Positions 40,176 through 49,173 of a DNA stretch of 64,000 bases are shown piece by piece. The notes beneath the pieces were generated by a model, which had not been told where the DNA came from, made no database searches, and was given only the letters and a program-made list of their open reading frames with translations. The position numbers and the translations under genes were made by a program. Numbering within the stretch: position 1 is the stretch's first letter; every line of letters starts with the position of its first letter. Source of the DNA: Pseudarthrobacter psychrotolerans (lineage in GTDB: Bacteria; Actinomycetota; Actinomycetes; Actinomycetales; Micrococcaceae); NCBI RefSeq assembly GCF_009911795.1, contig NZ_CP047898.1, positions 3,906,001-3,970,000 of the forward strand. Direction: 5' to 3'.

Positions 40176-40389
40176 TCTTTGACCGGCGCATCGGCCGCGA
40201 CGTCCTGCGACACGCAAACGGGCCTGCGACACGCAAAAGCTCCCAGGACGCGCGATACGGGTGTCGCCAGGCCATTTCCGTGTCGGTGAGGAAAGTGCGC
40301 GTCGTGGAAGCGGTCCACGCCGGGGCCTGGCCGGCCGCCCAGTTGCGCTTACGGCCGGCACTCATTCCGGAACACCTTCGAAAATTCCG
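40176..40389. other. intergenic region between tRNA-Phe terminator and LacI promoter
   Basis: About 210 nt of GC-rich sequence. CGACACGC- and CACGCAAA-type words are repeated near 40200-40240. I see no gene, RNA or palindrome that I can support. Confidence 0.5.
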
Positions 40390-40449
40390 TTGACAGGTCC
40401 CATGTAACGCGCGTAACCTAAATCACACGCAGCATGTAACGCGCGTTAC
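40390..40449 (+). promoter_or_regulatory. LacI-gene promoter with two overlapping operators
   Basis: TTGACA at 40390-40395 and a weak -10 TAACCT at 40414-40419 (spacing 18). Operator O1 GTAACGCGCGTAAC (40404-40417) covers the spacer and -10. Operator O2 GTAACGCGCGTTAC (40436-40449) is a perfect 14-nt palindrome with a central CG, the classic LacI-family shape. Both share the start CATGTAACGCGCGT. This fits autorepression. Confidence 0.8.
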
Positions 40450-40505
40450 TAAATGAATCCGGCCGGTCACCAGACAGGCCCCACGCAGAAGTTCCGGAGC
40501 ATTCA

Positions 40506-41609
40506 ATGGCGAACAGCAACCCACCCGCACCTGCCGCGAAGAGGCGCGCAGCAGGTACGACGGCGGCAGCCCCCGCGCAGCGTGGCGTCACCATGGCGGA
40601 TGTGGCCAAGCACGCCGGGGTATCCCGCACCGCTGTGTCCTTCGTCCTCAGCAACCGGGAGCACGCCAACGTCTCGCAGGACACCAAGCACCGCATCCTT
40701 GAGGCGGTCCAAACACTCGGCTACCGTCCCAACGCGGGCGCCCGGGCCCTGGCCTCCCAGCGAAGCGACTGGTACGGCATTGTCACGGAGATTGTCACGG
40801 CACCGTTTGCCGTGGACATCATCAAGGGCGCACAGGACCAGGCCTGGCTGTCACGCCGGTTCTTGCTCATCGCGCCCTCCGACCAGGCCGATGCCGTAGG
40901 ACCCAACCAGGGTATGGAGGATGCAGCCTTTGAAAAGCTGCTGGAGCAGAGGGTGGAAGGACTTCTGTACGCAGCCACGTTCCACCGGGCCGTGCACGTT
41001 CCGGAAAGCGCCCACGAGGTGCCCACTGTCCTGATCAACTGCTTCGACGCGGACGGGAAGCTTCCCTCGATCGTCCCGGACGAGCGCGCCGGCGGCCGCG
41101 TCGCCGTCGAACGTTTGCTCCAGGCTGGCCACTCCAGAATCGGTGTCATCAACCTGGATCCGAACATCCCCGCCGCCGTCGGACGACTGGAGGGGTGCCG
41201 TGAAGCACTCGCCGAAGCAGGGCTGGAACTGGACCCTGATCTTCTAGTCGCGGGATACGCGACGGCGGACGGCGGCTACGAGGCAGCCTGCCAAATTCTT
41301 GATAGATATCCCGCTGGGGAAGGCAGGCCAACGGCCCTGTTCTGCCTCAACGACCGGATGGCCATGGGCGCTTACGACGCCATCAAGGAGCGCGGGCTCG
41401 CCATCCCCCAAGACATCGCCGTGATCGGCTTCGACAACCAGGAACTCATTGCGGCCTACCTCAGGCCAAAACTGACCACGGTTGCGTTGCCCTTCGAGGA
41501 GATGGGTGCGCTGGGTGTCCAGACACTCGCAAGCCTTACAGCAGGACAGCCGATCACCGCCCATCAGCAAATGGTCGACTGTCCGCTGCTAGAACGCTTT
41601 TCAGTCTGA
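40506..41609 (+). CDS. LacI-family repressor of the fructan uptake/hydrolysis operon
   Basis: This 367-residue protein has the N-terminal HTH (VTMADVAKHAGVSRTAVSFV, residues about 28-47) with the hinge-helix region NAGARALASQRS, and a periplasmic-binding-like effector domain (VIGFDNQELIAAYLRPKLTT at the end). It has an Ala/Pro-rich N-terminal extension of about 27 residues. It lies directly before the transporter and GH32 genes, which suggests it represses them until an imported fructoside binds. Two palindromes overlie its own promoter. Confidence 0.9.
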   Translation: MANSNPPAPAAKRRAAGTTAAAPAQRGVTMADVAKHAGVSRTAVSFVLSNREHANVSQDTKHRILEAVQTLGYRPNAGARALASQRSDWYGIVTEIVTAPFAVDIIKGAQDQAWLSRRFLLIAPSDQADAVGPNQGMEDAAFEKLLEQRVEGLLYAATFHRAVHVPESAHEVPTVLINCFDADGKLPSIVPDERAGGRVAVERLLQAGHSRIGVINLDPNIPAAVGRLEGCREALAEAGLELDPDLLVAGYATADGGYEAACQILDRYPAGEGRPTALFCLNDRMAMGAYDAIKERGLAIPQDIAVIGFDNQELIAAYLRPKLTTVALPFEEMGALGVQTLASLTAGQPITAHQQMVDCPLLERFSV

Positions 41610-41687
41610 CGGCAAATCATTACCTGAAAAGCAAACCCCAACCACACCTTCACCTTCAGCGATGAAGAGAGGAAAGAGATACCCATC

Positions 41688-43361
41688 ATGACACAACAGC
41701 GATTCTTCAGGGCTGCCCGAATCACGGCGGCCGGCCTGGCCGTGGGAGCCCTCCTGCTCACCGGCTGCTCAGCCAACCAGGGCACAACAGGTGCAACCGG
41801 CGCCTCAGCCGAGAGCGCATTCCTGACCATTCCCCGCGAGGACATGGGCACGTTCGTCCAGAACTTCAACCCCTTCGCACCCACGGTGAACCCCATGGTG
41901 CAGCAGTCGATCTACGAGTCCCTTCTGATCTTCAACCCGGCAAAGGGGGACACAACGCCGTGGCTCGCCACTGAGTGGCAGGCGGCAGCCGACGGCAAGT
42001 CCATCACCTTCACCCTCCGCGATGGAGTGAAGTGGTCGGATGGAAAGCCGTTCGTCGCAGAAGACGTCGCTTACACGTTCGAACTGCAGAAGAAGATCAA
42101 GGGCGGCTTTGAATACCTCGAAACGGTGACCACCGACGGCGCCAACAAGGTCACCTTCAACTTCAACAAGCCCTGGTCGCCGGCCCTGTACGACCTCGGC
42201 CAGCTCACCATCCTGCCCAAACACATCTGGTCCGCGATTGCGGACCCGGGCAAGGACACCAACGCCACGCCGGTGGGCACCGGCCCGTACACCGAGGTGG
42301 ACAGCTTCCAGGCCCAGTCGTTCGTGCTGAAGAAGAACCCCAACTACTGGCAGCCGGAAAAGCAGAAGATCGCCGGCATCAAGATGCTTGCCTTCGCCGG
42401 GAACGACGGCGCCAACCTCGCCGCCGCGAACGGCGACGTCGACTGGGCGCCGCAGTACATTCCGAACATTGAAAAGACCTTCGTCTCCAAGGACAAGGAA
42501 CACCGCCAGTACTGGTTCCCGGCCACGGGCGCGACCATCAACTGGCAACTCAACACCACCAAGGCACCCTTCAACGACGTCGACGTCCGCAAGGCACTCA
42601 GCATGGCAGTGGACCGCGACCAGGTGACCAAGATCGGCATGAGCGGCTACGCAAAGCCGGCCGACTGCACGGGCCTGTCCGGCAACTATGAAAAGTGGAA
42701 GAACGCCACCGTCAAGGACAACTGCACGTGGACCAAACTGGACGTGGACGCTGCGAACCAGCTGCTGGACAAGGCCGGCTTTGCCAAGGGAACCGACGGC
42801 AAGCGCACCCTGAAGGACGGCAAGCCTTTTGAGTTCAAGATCTCCGTGGGCGCTTCATCATCCGACTGGCTTTCCGTGGCCAACGTGATTTCCCAGAACC
42901 TCGCCGAAGTCGGCGTGACGGCCAAGGTTGACTCCCCGGACTGGGCGGCAGTTGTAGCCGGCTACGAGACGGGCGACTTCGATTCGGGCATCGTCTGGAG
43001 CGCCAACGACCCCAGCCCGTACAAGTACTTCAACAACGCAATGGGCACCGCATCGGTCAAGCCGGTGGGGACCAAGACGTTCGACAACTACCACCGCTTC
43101 GGGGACGCCAAGGCAGATGCGCTGCTCGCCGAGTTCGCCGCGGAAGCCGACGAGTCCAAGCAGCAGGACATCGCCGACAAACTCCAGGAAGAATACAACG
43201 ACGCCGCGCCCGTGGTGCCGCTGTTCTCCGGCCCGGAATGGGGCGCCTTCAATGACACCCGGTTCACCGGCTGGCCCACGGAGGACAATCCCTACGCGAC
43301 CCTCTCGGTGAAGTCGCCCACCACCGTCCTGGTCCTGACGACGCTGGAACCGCGCAAGTAG
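41688..43361 (+). CDS. family-5 (oligopeptide-type) extracellular solute-binding lipoprotein
   Basis: This 557-residue lipoprotein has a signal peptide ending in lipobox LTGC (Cys27). The SBP_bac_5 fold of oligopeptide/dipeptide-binding proteins follows (PWLATEWQAAADGKSITFTL, FTLRDGVKWSDGKPFVAEDV, KALSMAVDRDQV). Family-5 proteins bind peptides, nickel or, in several bacteria, oligosaccharides. Here it is flanked by LacI and fructan enzymes, so a fructo-oligosaccharide ligand is inferred. It is separated from the permease genes by a 101-nt gap with a strong hairpin. Confidence 0.92.
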   Translation: MTQQRFFRAARITAAGLAVGALLLTGCSANQGTTGATGASAESAFLTIPREDMGTFVQNFNPFAPTVNPMVQQSIYESLLIFNPAKGDTTPWLATEWQAAADGKSITFTLRDGVKWSDGKPFVAEDVAYTFELQKKIKGGFEYLETVTTDGANKVTFNFNKPWSPALYDLGQLTILPKHIWSAIADPGKDTNATPVGTGPYTEVDSFQAQSFVLKKNPNYWQPEKQKIAGIKMLAFAGNDGANLAAANGDVDWAPQYIPNIEKTFVSKDKEHRQYWFPATGATINWQLNTTKAPFNDVDVRKALSMAVDRDQVTKIGMSGYAKPADCTGLSGNYEKWKNATVKDNCTWTKLDVDAANQLLDKAGFAKGTDGKRTLKDGKPFEFKISVGASSSDWLSVANVISQNLAEVGVTAKVDSPDWAAVVAGYETGDFDSGIVWSANDPSPYKYFNNAMGTASVKPVGTKTFDNYHRFGDAKADALLAEFAAEADESKQQDIADKLQEEYNDAAPVVPLFSGPEWGAFNDTRFTGWPTEDNPYATLSVKSPTTVLVLTTLEPRK

Positions 43362-43383
43362 CGCGTCGCCACCCTTTCTACTG

Positions 43384-43420
43384 GCGGGCCCGCGCCTCTT
43401 CCAATGGGGCGCGGGTCCGC
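43384..43420 (+). terminator. intercistronic hairpin between binding-protein and permease genes
   Basis: Stem arms GCGGGCCCGCGCC (43384-43396) and GGCGCGGGTCCGC (43408-43420) pair with one mismatch. No T tract follows (CCACCCAAAAAAAC). This is likely a partial terminator or a 3'-end stabiliser that lets the binding protein be made in excess over the membrane subunits. Confidence 0.7.
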
Positions 43421-43462
43421 CACCCAAAAAAACTTTCCGCAATTCCCGAATGGAGGGAAACC

Positions 43463-44440
43463 GTGCGCTTTATCCTGCGCCGCCTGGGTTTCTACCTGAT
43501 TGCCTTCTGGGTGTCCATCACCCTGAATTTCCTGCTTCCGCGCTTTATGCCCGGCGACCCCGTCTCCCGGATGTTCGCCCGCAACCAGGACCGGATGCAG
43601 CCCGAGCAGATCGAGCAGCTGCGCAAACTGCTCGGCGTGGACGACCGGCCGCTCTGGGAGCAGTACTTCGGCTACCTCCACAACATGCTGACCGGCCAGA
43701 TGGGCGTTTCCATGTCCCGCTTCCCCGCTCCCGTCACGGAAGTGATCGGATCGCAGGTGGGCTGGACGCTCCTGCTGGGCGGGACCGCACTGGTGATCGC
43801 CGCCGTCGTGGGTAACCTGTTGGGAATCCTGGCAGCCTGGCGCCGCGGCGGCGCCGTTGACTCGGCGCTCCCACCGCTGCTGATCTTCATCGGCTCCTTC
43901 CCCTACTTCTGGCTCGCCATGGGCGCCCTCTACCTGTTCGGCGTCACGCTGGGCTGGTTCCCCATCCGGCACGCCTTCAGCGACACCATCGTGCCCAGCT
44001 TCAGCTGGGAGTTCGTGTCCGACGTCGGCATGCACCTGGTGCTGCCGGCCCTCACCATCGTGCTGGTTTCGATCGGCGGCTGGATGCTGGGAATGCGCAA
44101 CACGATGATCGCCACCAACGCCGAGGACTACATCACCATGGCCGAGGCTAAGGGCCTGCGCCCGGGCCGGATCATGTTCCGCTACGCCGCCCGCAATGCC
44201 ATGCTGCCGTCCGTGACCGCCTTCGGCATGAGCCTGGGGTTTGTGGTGGGCGGTGCGTTGCTGACCGAGGTGGTGTTCGCTTACCCGGGCGTCGGCTACC
44301 AGCTGCTGGCCGCCGTGCAAGGACTCGATTATCCACTCATGCAGGGCCTGTTCCTGACCATCACGGCCGCCGTGCTGCTGGCCAACTTCCTGGTGGACAT
44401 CCTCTACGTCCGCCTCGACCCGCGCGTGCGCAGCAACTAG
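43463..44440 (+). CDS. Opp/Dpp-type ABC permease 1 (DppB-like)
   Basis: This 325-residue protein has six membrane helices, beginning MRFILRRLGFYLIAFWVS, with RFMPGDPVSRMFARNQ in the periplasmic loop typical of DppB/OppB. The coupling (EAA) loop is EDYITMAEAKGLRPGRIMF. Start is GTG 43463 with a good GGAGGG ribosome site. Together with DppC-like permease it forms the membrane channel of the transporter. Confidence 0.93.
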   Translation: MRFILRRLGFYLIAFWVSITLNFLLPRFMPGDPVSRMFARNQDRMQPEQIEQLRKLLGVDDRPLWEQYFGYLHNMLTGQMGVSMSRFPAPVTEVIGSQVGWTLLLGGTALVIAAVVGNLLGILAAWRRGGAVDSALPPLLIFIGSFPYFWLAMGALYLFGVTLGWFPIRHAFSDTIVPSFSWEFVSDVGMHLVLPALTIVLVSIGGWMLGMRNTMIATNAEDYITMAEAKGLRPGRIMFRYAARNAMLPSVTAFGMSLGFVVGGALLTEVVFAYPGVGYQLLAAVQGLDYPLMQGLFLTITAAVLLANFLVDILYVRLDPRVRSN

Positions 44441-44448
44441 GACTGATC

Positions 44449-45453
44449 ATGACCACTTCCATCGCAAACACCGCTTCCAGCCTTCCCGGCGAGACCCGCG
44501 CGGCAGATCCGCTCACCGGCAAAACGCCCGACGGCGGTACCGGGCTTCCGCCCGCGGTTTCCGTCCGGCAATCCAACCGGAGTCTCCTCCACGGGCTGCT
44601 GACCAACAAGAAAGCCATGACCGGCGCGGCCATCCTGTTCGTTTTCATCGCGCTGGCGCTCCTGGCGCCGGTTCTCTATCCGGACAACCCGTCCAAGATC
44701 ACCGGCATGGCGTCACAGGAGCCCGACGCCGAATACTGGCTGGGCACCACGGCCAAGGGCCAGGACGTCCTGGCCCTGACCATCCACGGTTCCCGCAGCT
44801 CCCTGTTTGTGGGCCTGACCGTGGGGTTCGCCTCTACGTTCATCGGCATCCTGGTGGGCCTCGCCTCGGCCTATTTCGGCAAGTTCATCGACGAGGCACT
44901 GTCCCTTACCACCAATGTCTTCCTGCTGCTGCCGGGCCTGCCGCTGCTGGTGATCCTGGCCGCATTCCTGCCGCCCGGCCTTGGCACCGTGATCCTGGTC
45001 CTGGTGGTCACCGGCTGGGCCGGCTCCGCCCGGGTGCTGCGCTCGCAGGCGCTTTCCATCCGGTCCAAGGACTTCGTGGCCGCAGCCGTGGTCACCGGCG
45101 AACGGCCGCTCAGGATCATGTTCGGCGAAATCCTGCCGAACATGGCTTCCATTGTGATGGGCACGCTGCTGGCCTGCATCATCTACGGCATCGGCGCGCA
45201 GGCCGGCCTGGAGTTCCTGGGCCTGGGCGATGTCAGCACGGTCTCCTGGGGCAACAACCTCTACTGGGCCGGCAACGAAGGTGCACTGCTGACCGGCAGC
45301 TGGTGGGTCTTTGTCCCCTCCGGCCTGTGCATCGCGCTAGTGGCTTTCTCGCTGGCGCTGATCAATTACGCCGTGGACGAGGTCACTAACCCGCGGTTGC
45401 GCAAAATCAAGAAACCGAATCCTGTCCCCACCGGAAAGCGAGCAGCGGCATGA
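44449..45453 (+). CDS. Opp/Dpp-type ABC permease 2 (DppC-like)
   Basis: This 334-residue protein has a hydrophilic N-terminus of about 55 residues, then six membrane helices. It contains EPDAEYWLGTTAKGQDVLA, the conserved DppC/OppC start motif (HxLGTDxxGRD type). The coupling loop is KDFVAAAVVTGERPLRIMFG. It starts 8 nt after the DppB stop and overlaps the next ATPase gene by ATGA. Confidence 0.93.
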   Translation: MTTSIANTASSLPGETRAADPLTGKTPDGGTGLPPAVSVRQSNRSLLHGLLTNKKAMTGAAILFVFIALALLAPVLYPDNPSKITGMASQEPDAEYWLGTTAKGQDVLALTIHGSRSSLFVGLTVGFASTFIGILVGLASAYFGKFIDEALSLTTNVFLLLPGLPLLVILAAFLPPGLGTVILVLVVTGWAGSARVLRSQALSIRSKDFVAAAVVTGERPLRIMFGEILPNMASIVMGTLLACIIYGIGAQAGLEFLGLGDVSTVSWGNNLYWAGNEGALLTGSWWVFVPSGLCIALVAFSLALINYAVDEVTNPRLRKIKKPNPVPTGKRAAA

Positions 45454-46412
45454 CCGTTTCCCAGACCTCCCTCGGCTCGCACCTGCCCGTCCTGGAGATC
45501 AAGGACCTCACCGTGAAGTACCGCGGTGACACCCGGTCCACCACCGCCGTCGACCGTGTCTCCTTCAGCATCGGCGCCGGCGAGATCTTCGGCCTGGCCG
45601 GTGAATCCGGCTGCGGCAAATCCACCATCGCGAACGCCATCATGCGGCTGCTGCGCGACCCCGCGGAGATCGCCGGCGGCAGCATCCGCTTCGGCGGCAG
45701 CGACGTCCTGGCGCTGGGCAAGGAGGAGCTCCGCCGGTTCCGCTGGCAGGACGTGGCCATGGTTTTCCAGTCGGCCATGAACTCCCTCAACCCGGTGATG
45801 ACCATCGGCGACCAGATCGTCGACATCTTCACCACGCATGCCGGCTACTCCCGCAAGGAGTCCCTGCGAAGGGCCGCCGAACTGCTGGAACTGGTCCGGA
45901 TCGATCCCGCCCGGCTGAAGTCCTACCCGCACCAACTGTCCGGCGGCATGCGCCAGCGCGCGGTCATCGCCATGGCCGTGGCGCTGAAGCCCTCGCTCCT
46001 GATCCTCGACGAGCCCACCACCGCCCTGGATGTGGTGGTGCAGCAGGAAATCATGGCCCAGATCAAGGACCTGCAGCACCAGTTGGGTTTCTCCGTCCTC
46101 TTCATCACGCATGACATGTCCCTCATGGTGGAACTCTCGCACCGGATGGCGGTGATGTACGGCGGCAGGATCGTGGAAACGGCCAAGTCCAGGGACATCC
46201 ATACCGCCCCGCGCCACCCGTACACGCAGGCGCTGATGGGAGCGTTCCCACCATTGACAGGGCCGCGCGTGCCGCTCACCGGTCTGGCCGACGGTGTGAA
46301 GTTCAGCAACATCGCCGACCTCCGGGAAGCGGCTCCCGGGCATTTTGTGGCACCGGTTTCACCGGACCAGATTCCCCAGGCCCAGGTTGCCCTGGAAGGA
46401 GCCCACCCATGA
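45450..46412 (+). CDS. Opp/Dpp-type ABC ATPase 1 (DppD-like)
   Basis: This 320-residue ATPase has Walker A GESGCGKST, signature LSGGMRQRA and Walker B LLILDEPTTALD, as in oligopeptide-transporter ATPases. It ends with the short C-terminal oligopeptide-transporter extension (HPYTQALMGAFPPL and beyond), lacking the usual cysteine cluster. It overlaps the DppC gene and the next ATPase gene by ATGA. Confidence 0.93.
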   Translation: MTVSQTSLGSHLPVLEIKDLTVKYRGDTRSTTAVDRVSFSIGAGEIFGLAGESGCGKSTIANAIMRLLRDPAEIAGGSIRFGGSDVLALGKEELRRFRWQDVAMVFQSAMNSLNPVMTIGDQIVDIFTTHAGYSRKESLRRAAELLELVRIDPARLKSYPHQLSGGMRQRAVIAMAVALKPSLLILDEPTTALDVVVQQEIMAQIKDLQHQLGFSVLFITHDMSLMVELSHRMAVMYGGRIVETAKSRDIHTAPRHPYTQALMGAFPPLTGPRVPLTGLADGVKFSNIADLREAAPGHFVAPVSPDQIPQAQVALEGAHP

Positions 46413-47476
46413 GCAAGCACAGCGACTCGCAGGATCTGGCAGCCCCGGTCCTTGAAGCACCGGCCCTTGAGGTACGGGGCCTGGTCAAGGATTTCCACAG
46501 CGGCGGCCTGTTCTCCCAGTCAAAGGTGCGGGCCCTCGGCGGGGTGGACCTGAGCATCGGCCGGGGCGAAATCGTGGCCCTCGTCGGCGAGTCGGGCTCC
46601 GGGAAGAGCACCCTCGCCCGCTGCATTGCGCGGCTGGAACGGCCCACCGCAGGCCAGATCCTGCTGGACGGCACCGACGTCCTGAAACGGGACCGGTTCC
46701 AGGCATCCAGGGAATACCGGGCACAGGTGCAAATGGTGTTCCAGGACCCCTTCGGCTCCCTGAACCCGGTCCACCGGATCGAACACTTCCTGACGCGTTC
46801 CCTCACGCTGCACGGAAAAGCCGGGACCCCGGACCAGCTGCGGACCAGGCTGGATGAATTGATGACCACCGTGGGACTCACTCCGGACATGCTCAATTCC
46901 TACCCGCATGAGCTCTCCGGCGGCCAGCGCCAGCGCGTGGCCATCGCCCGGGCGCTGGCCGTGGAACCCGAGGTGATCCTGGCCGATGAGCCCACTTCCA
47001 TGCTGGATGTCTCGGTCCGGATCGGCATCCTCAACCTGCTGCGCGCGCTCCGGGACGGGAAGGGCATCTCCATGCTCTACATCACCCACGACCTTGCCTC
47101 GGCGCGCTACCTCGCGGACCGCATCGCCGTCATGTTTGCCGGCGAACTCGTGGAGGAGGGTGAATCACTTGATCTCCTGGCGAATCCGGCCCACCCCTAC
47201 ACCCGGCTGCTGGTCTCGGCAGTTCCGGACCCTGCCCGCACCGGATCCTACGATCCGTCCGAGCGGGCCGAGCTGCGGGCGGCGGTGATGGAACCGGCGT
47301 CGTGCGATTACGACGGCGACCCGCAACAGCGGTGCTCCTCCGCCGAACCCGTGCGGCACCAGGTGGGCGATCCTGCCGACCGGCACTGGGTCCGCTGCCA
47401 CCTCTACCGGCCGCCGGCCGCTGCATCCAGCCATGCGTTGGCCACAGACCCCCTGGAAGAAGTGGTTTCCGCATGA
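46409..47476 (+). CDS. Opp/Dpp-type ABC ATPase 2 (DppF-like)
   Basis: This 355-residue ATPase has Walker A GESGSGKST, signature LSGGQRQRV and Walker B VILADEPTSMLD. The C-terminal region holds two cysteines (SCDYDGDPQQRCSS) that echo the iron-sulfur cluster site of this ATPase family. Its stop overlaps the ATG of the GH32 gene. Two distinct ATPases are standard for Opp/Dpp importers. Confidence 0.93.
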   Translation: MSKHSDSQDLAAPVLEAPALEVRGLVKDFHSGGLFSQSKVRALGGVDLSIGRGEIVALVGESGSGKSTLARCIARLERPTAGQILLDGTDVLKRDRFQASREYRAQVQMVFQDPFGSLNPVHRIEHFLTRSLTLHGKAGTPDQLRTRLDELMTTVGLTPDMLNSYPHELSGGQRQRVAIARALAVEPEVILADEPTSMLDVSVRIGILNLLRALRDGKGISMLYITHDLASARYLADRIAVMFAGELVEEGESLDLLANPAHPYTRLLVSAVPDPARTGSYDPSERAELRAAVMEPASCDYDGDPQQRCSSAEPVRHQVGDPADRHWVRCHLYRPPAAASSHALATDPLEEVVSA

Positions 47477-49050
47477 CCGGCCTGACCCACCCGCTGGCCA
47501 CCGTGCCGCAGGACGAACTCGTGATCCGCGCCGAGGCGGACCCGCACCGCCCGCGCTTCCACTTCGTCTCGCCCGCGGGCTGGCTCAACGATCCCAACGG
47601 CGTCAGCCAGTGGAACGGCACCTACCACCTCTTCTACCAGTACAACCCGGAGGGTGCCTTCCACCACCGCATCCTGTGGGGCCACGCCACCAGCACGGAC
47701 CTGGTCACGTGGACGGATCAGCCGGTCGCGCTGGAACCCACGGACGGGCCGGACTCTCCGGACGCTGACGGCTGCTGGTCCGGGGTGTTGGTGAACGACG
47801 CCGGCACGCCCACCCTGGTGTATTCGGGCCGGCACGGCGAACACGAACTTCCGTGCGTTGCCGTGGGCTCGCCGGACCTTCTCACCTGGACCAAAGCACC
47901 GGAAAACCCGGTAATCGCCGCCCCGCCGTCCGGGGTGGACGTCACTGCCTACCGGGACCATTGCGTGTGGCGCGAGGGCTCCCGCTGGCGCCAGTTGGTG
48001 GGCTCCGGCATCCGGGGCCGCGGCGGCACGGCGTTCCTCTACGAGTCGGCTGACCTCCGGTCCTGGGACTACATCGGGCCGCTGTTTATTGGCGACGCGT
48101 CCGCCCGCGATCCGGCGGCGACGGACTGGGAGGGCACCATGTGGGAGTGCGTGGACCTGTTCCGCGCCGGACCAGGGACGCTGGGTGACGCCGGTGGCCC
48201 GGCCGACGGCGGTCCGGCCGACGACGTACTCGTCTTCTCCGCCTGGGACGACGGCGACACCCGGCACCCGCTGTACTGGACCGGGCGATACGCCGGAGAC
48301 TCATACACCCCGCGGCAGCTGCGCCGGCTGGATTACGGAAGCAGGTACTTCTACGCGCCCCAGTCGTTCGCCGACGACGCCGGCCGCCGCGTGATGTTCG
48401 GGTGGCTGCAGGAGGGCCGGACGGATGAAGCCATGGTGGAGGCAGGCTGGTCCGGCGTGATGAGCCTGCCGCGCGTGGCGACACTCGACGATCAGGGGGA
48501 ACTGGCCTTCACGCCCGTGCCGGAGGTCGAGTCGCTCCGCCGGGACCACGTCAGGATCGGGCCGCGCGAAGTCGCCGACAGCAGCGTTCTTGCAAGGGTG
48601 TCCGGCAACCAGCTGGACCTGGAACTGGAGCTGGAGCTGGAGCCGGGGAGCGTCTTCCGGCTCGGGATCCTGGCTTCCGGCATATCTCGCGCCGGAACTT
48701 CCCAAAACCCCGCCGAGGAGACCGTCATCGAGGTGGGCCGCGCCGCCGGAAACAGTGGGGACTCATGGCTGCGGCTGGACCGCTCCGGCAGCAGCCTGGA
48801 CCACTCTGTGGACGCGGAGGAAAGGTCAGGACCGGTGCCGCTGCCCGGCGGCAAGCTTCACCTTCGAGTCCTTGTGGACCGCTCGGCGCTGGAGATCTTC
48901 GCCAACGGCAAGCCCCTGACTGCCCGGGTCTATCCCACCCTTGGCGGGACGGCTGTGCGGCTGTCCGCCGTCGGGAACGTGCGCCTGCGGCAGCTCGACG
49001 CCTGGCGGATGGAGGACGCCTTCACCGGCCCCCGGCCGCTGTTCCCCTAG
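47473..49050 (+). CDS. cytoplasmic GH32 fructosidase (levan/fructo-oligosaccharide hydrolase)
   Basis: This 525-residue GH32 enzyme has no signal peptide and so acts inside the cell. The nucleophile is Asp40 (WLNDPNG), the transition-state stabiliser is Asp162 in YRDHCVW (RDH in place of the common RDP) and the acid/base is Glu225 in MWECVDL. A beta-sandwich C-terminal domain follows, ending SALEIFANGKPLTARVYPTL. It is ATGA-coupled to the transporter ATPase, so imported fructosides would be cleaved at once to fructose. A repeat palindrome begins 25 nt after its stop. Confidence 0.94.
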   Translation: MTGLTHPLATVPQDELVIRAEADPHRPRFHFVSPAGWLNDPNGVSQWNGTYHLFYQYNPEGAFHHRILWGHATSTDLVTWTDQPVALEPTDGPDSPDADGCWSGVLVNDAGTPTLVYSGRHGEHELPCVAVGSPDLLTWTKAPENPVIAAPPSGVDVTAYRDHCVWREGSRWRQLVGSGIRGRGGTAFLYESADLRSWDYIGPLFIGDASARDPAATDWEGTMWECVDLFRAGPGTLGDAGGPADGGPADDVLVFSAWDDGDTRHPLYWTGRYAGDSYTPRQLRRLDYGSRYFYAPQSFADDAGRRVMFGWLQEGRTDEAMVEAGWSGVMSLPRVATLDDQGELAFTPVPEVESLRRDHVRIGPREVADSSVLARVSGNQLDLELELELEPGSVFRLGILASGISRAGTSQNPAEETVIEVGRAAGNSGDSWLRLDRSGSSLDHSVDAEERSGPVPLPGGKLHLRVLVDRSALEIFANGKPLTARVYPTLGGTAVRLSAVGNVRLRQLDAWRMEDAFTGPRPLFP

Positions 49051-49074
49051 CCGCTACTACCGCCCAGCACCACC

Positions 49075-49134
49075 ATCGATTGCTGCGTAACGGCCCTTTT
49101 GGGGAGTCAAAACGGCCGTTACGGAGCAACCGAT
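49075..49134. repeat. 60-nt palindromic repeat, copy 2
   Basis: Outer arms ATCGATTGCT.CGTAACGGCC and its complement, centre CCTTTTGGGG..TCAAAACGG. It is very similar to 52913-52972 and shares its outer arms with 11222-11281. It begins 25 nt after the intracellular GH32 stop. Confidence 0.87.
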
Positions 49135-49173
49135 CAATCCTGAACCGTTCCGCCATGATCAAAGGTGATCTGA

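Noticed and set aside
41688..47476. Annotation as a dipeptide transporter
   Set aside because: Family membership is clear but context (LacI, coupled GH32, GH68, GH32 lipoprotein) favours a fructoside substrate; no peptidase is nearby.
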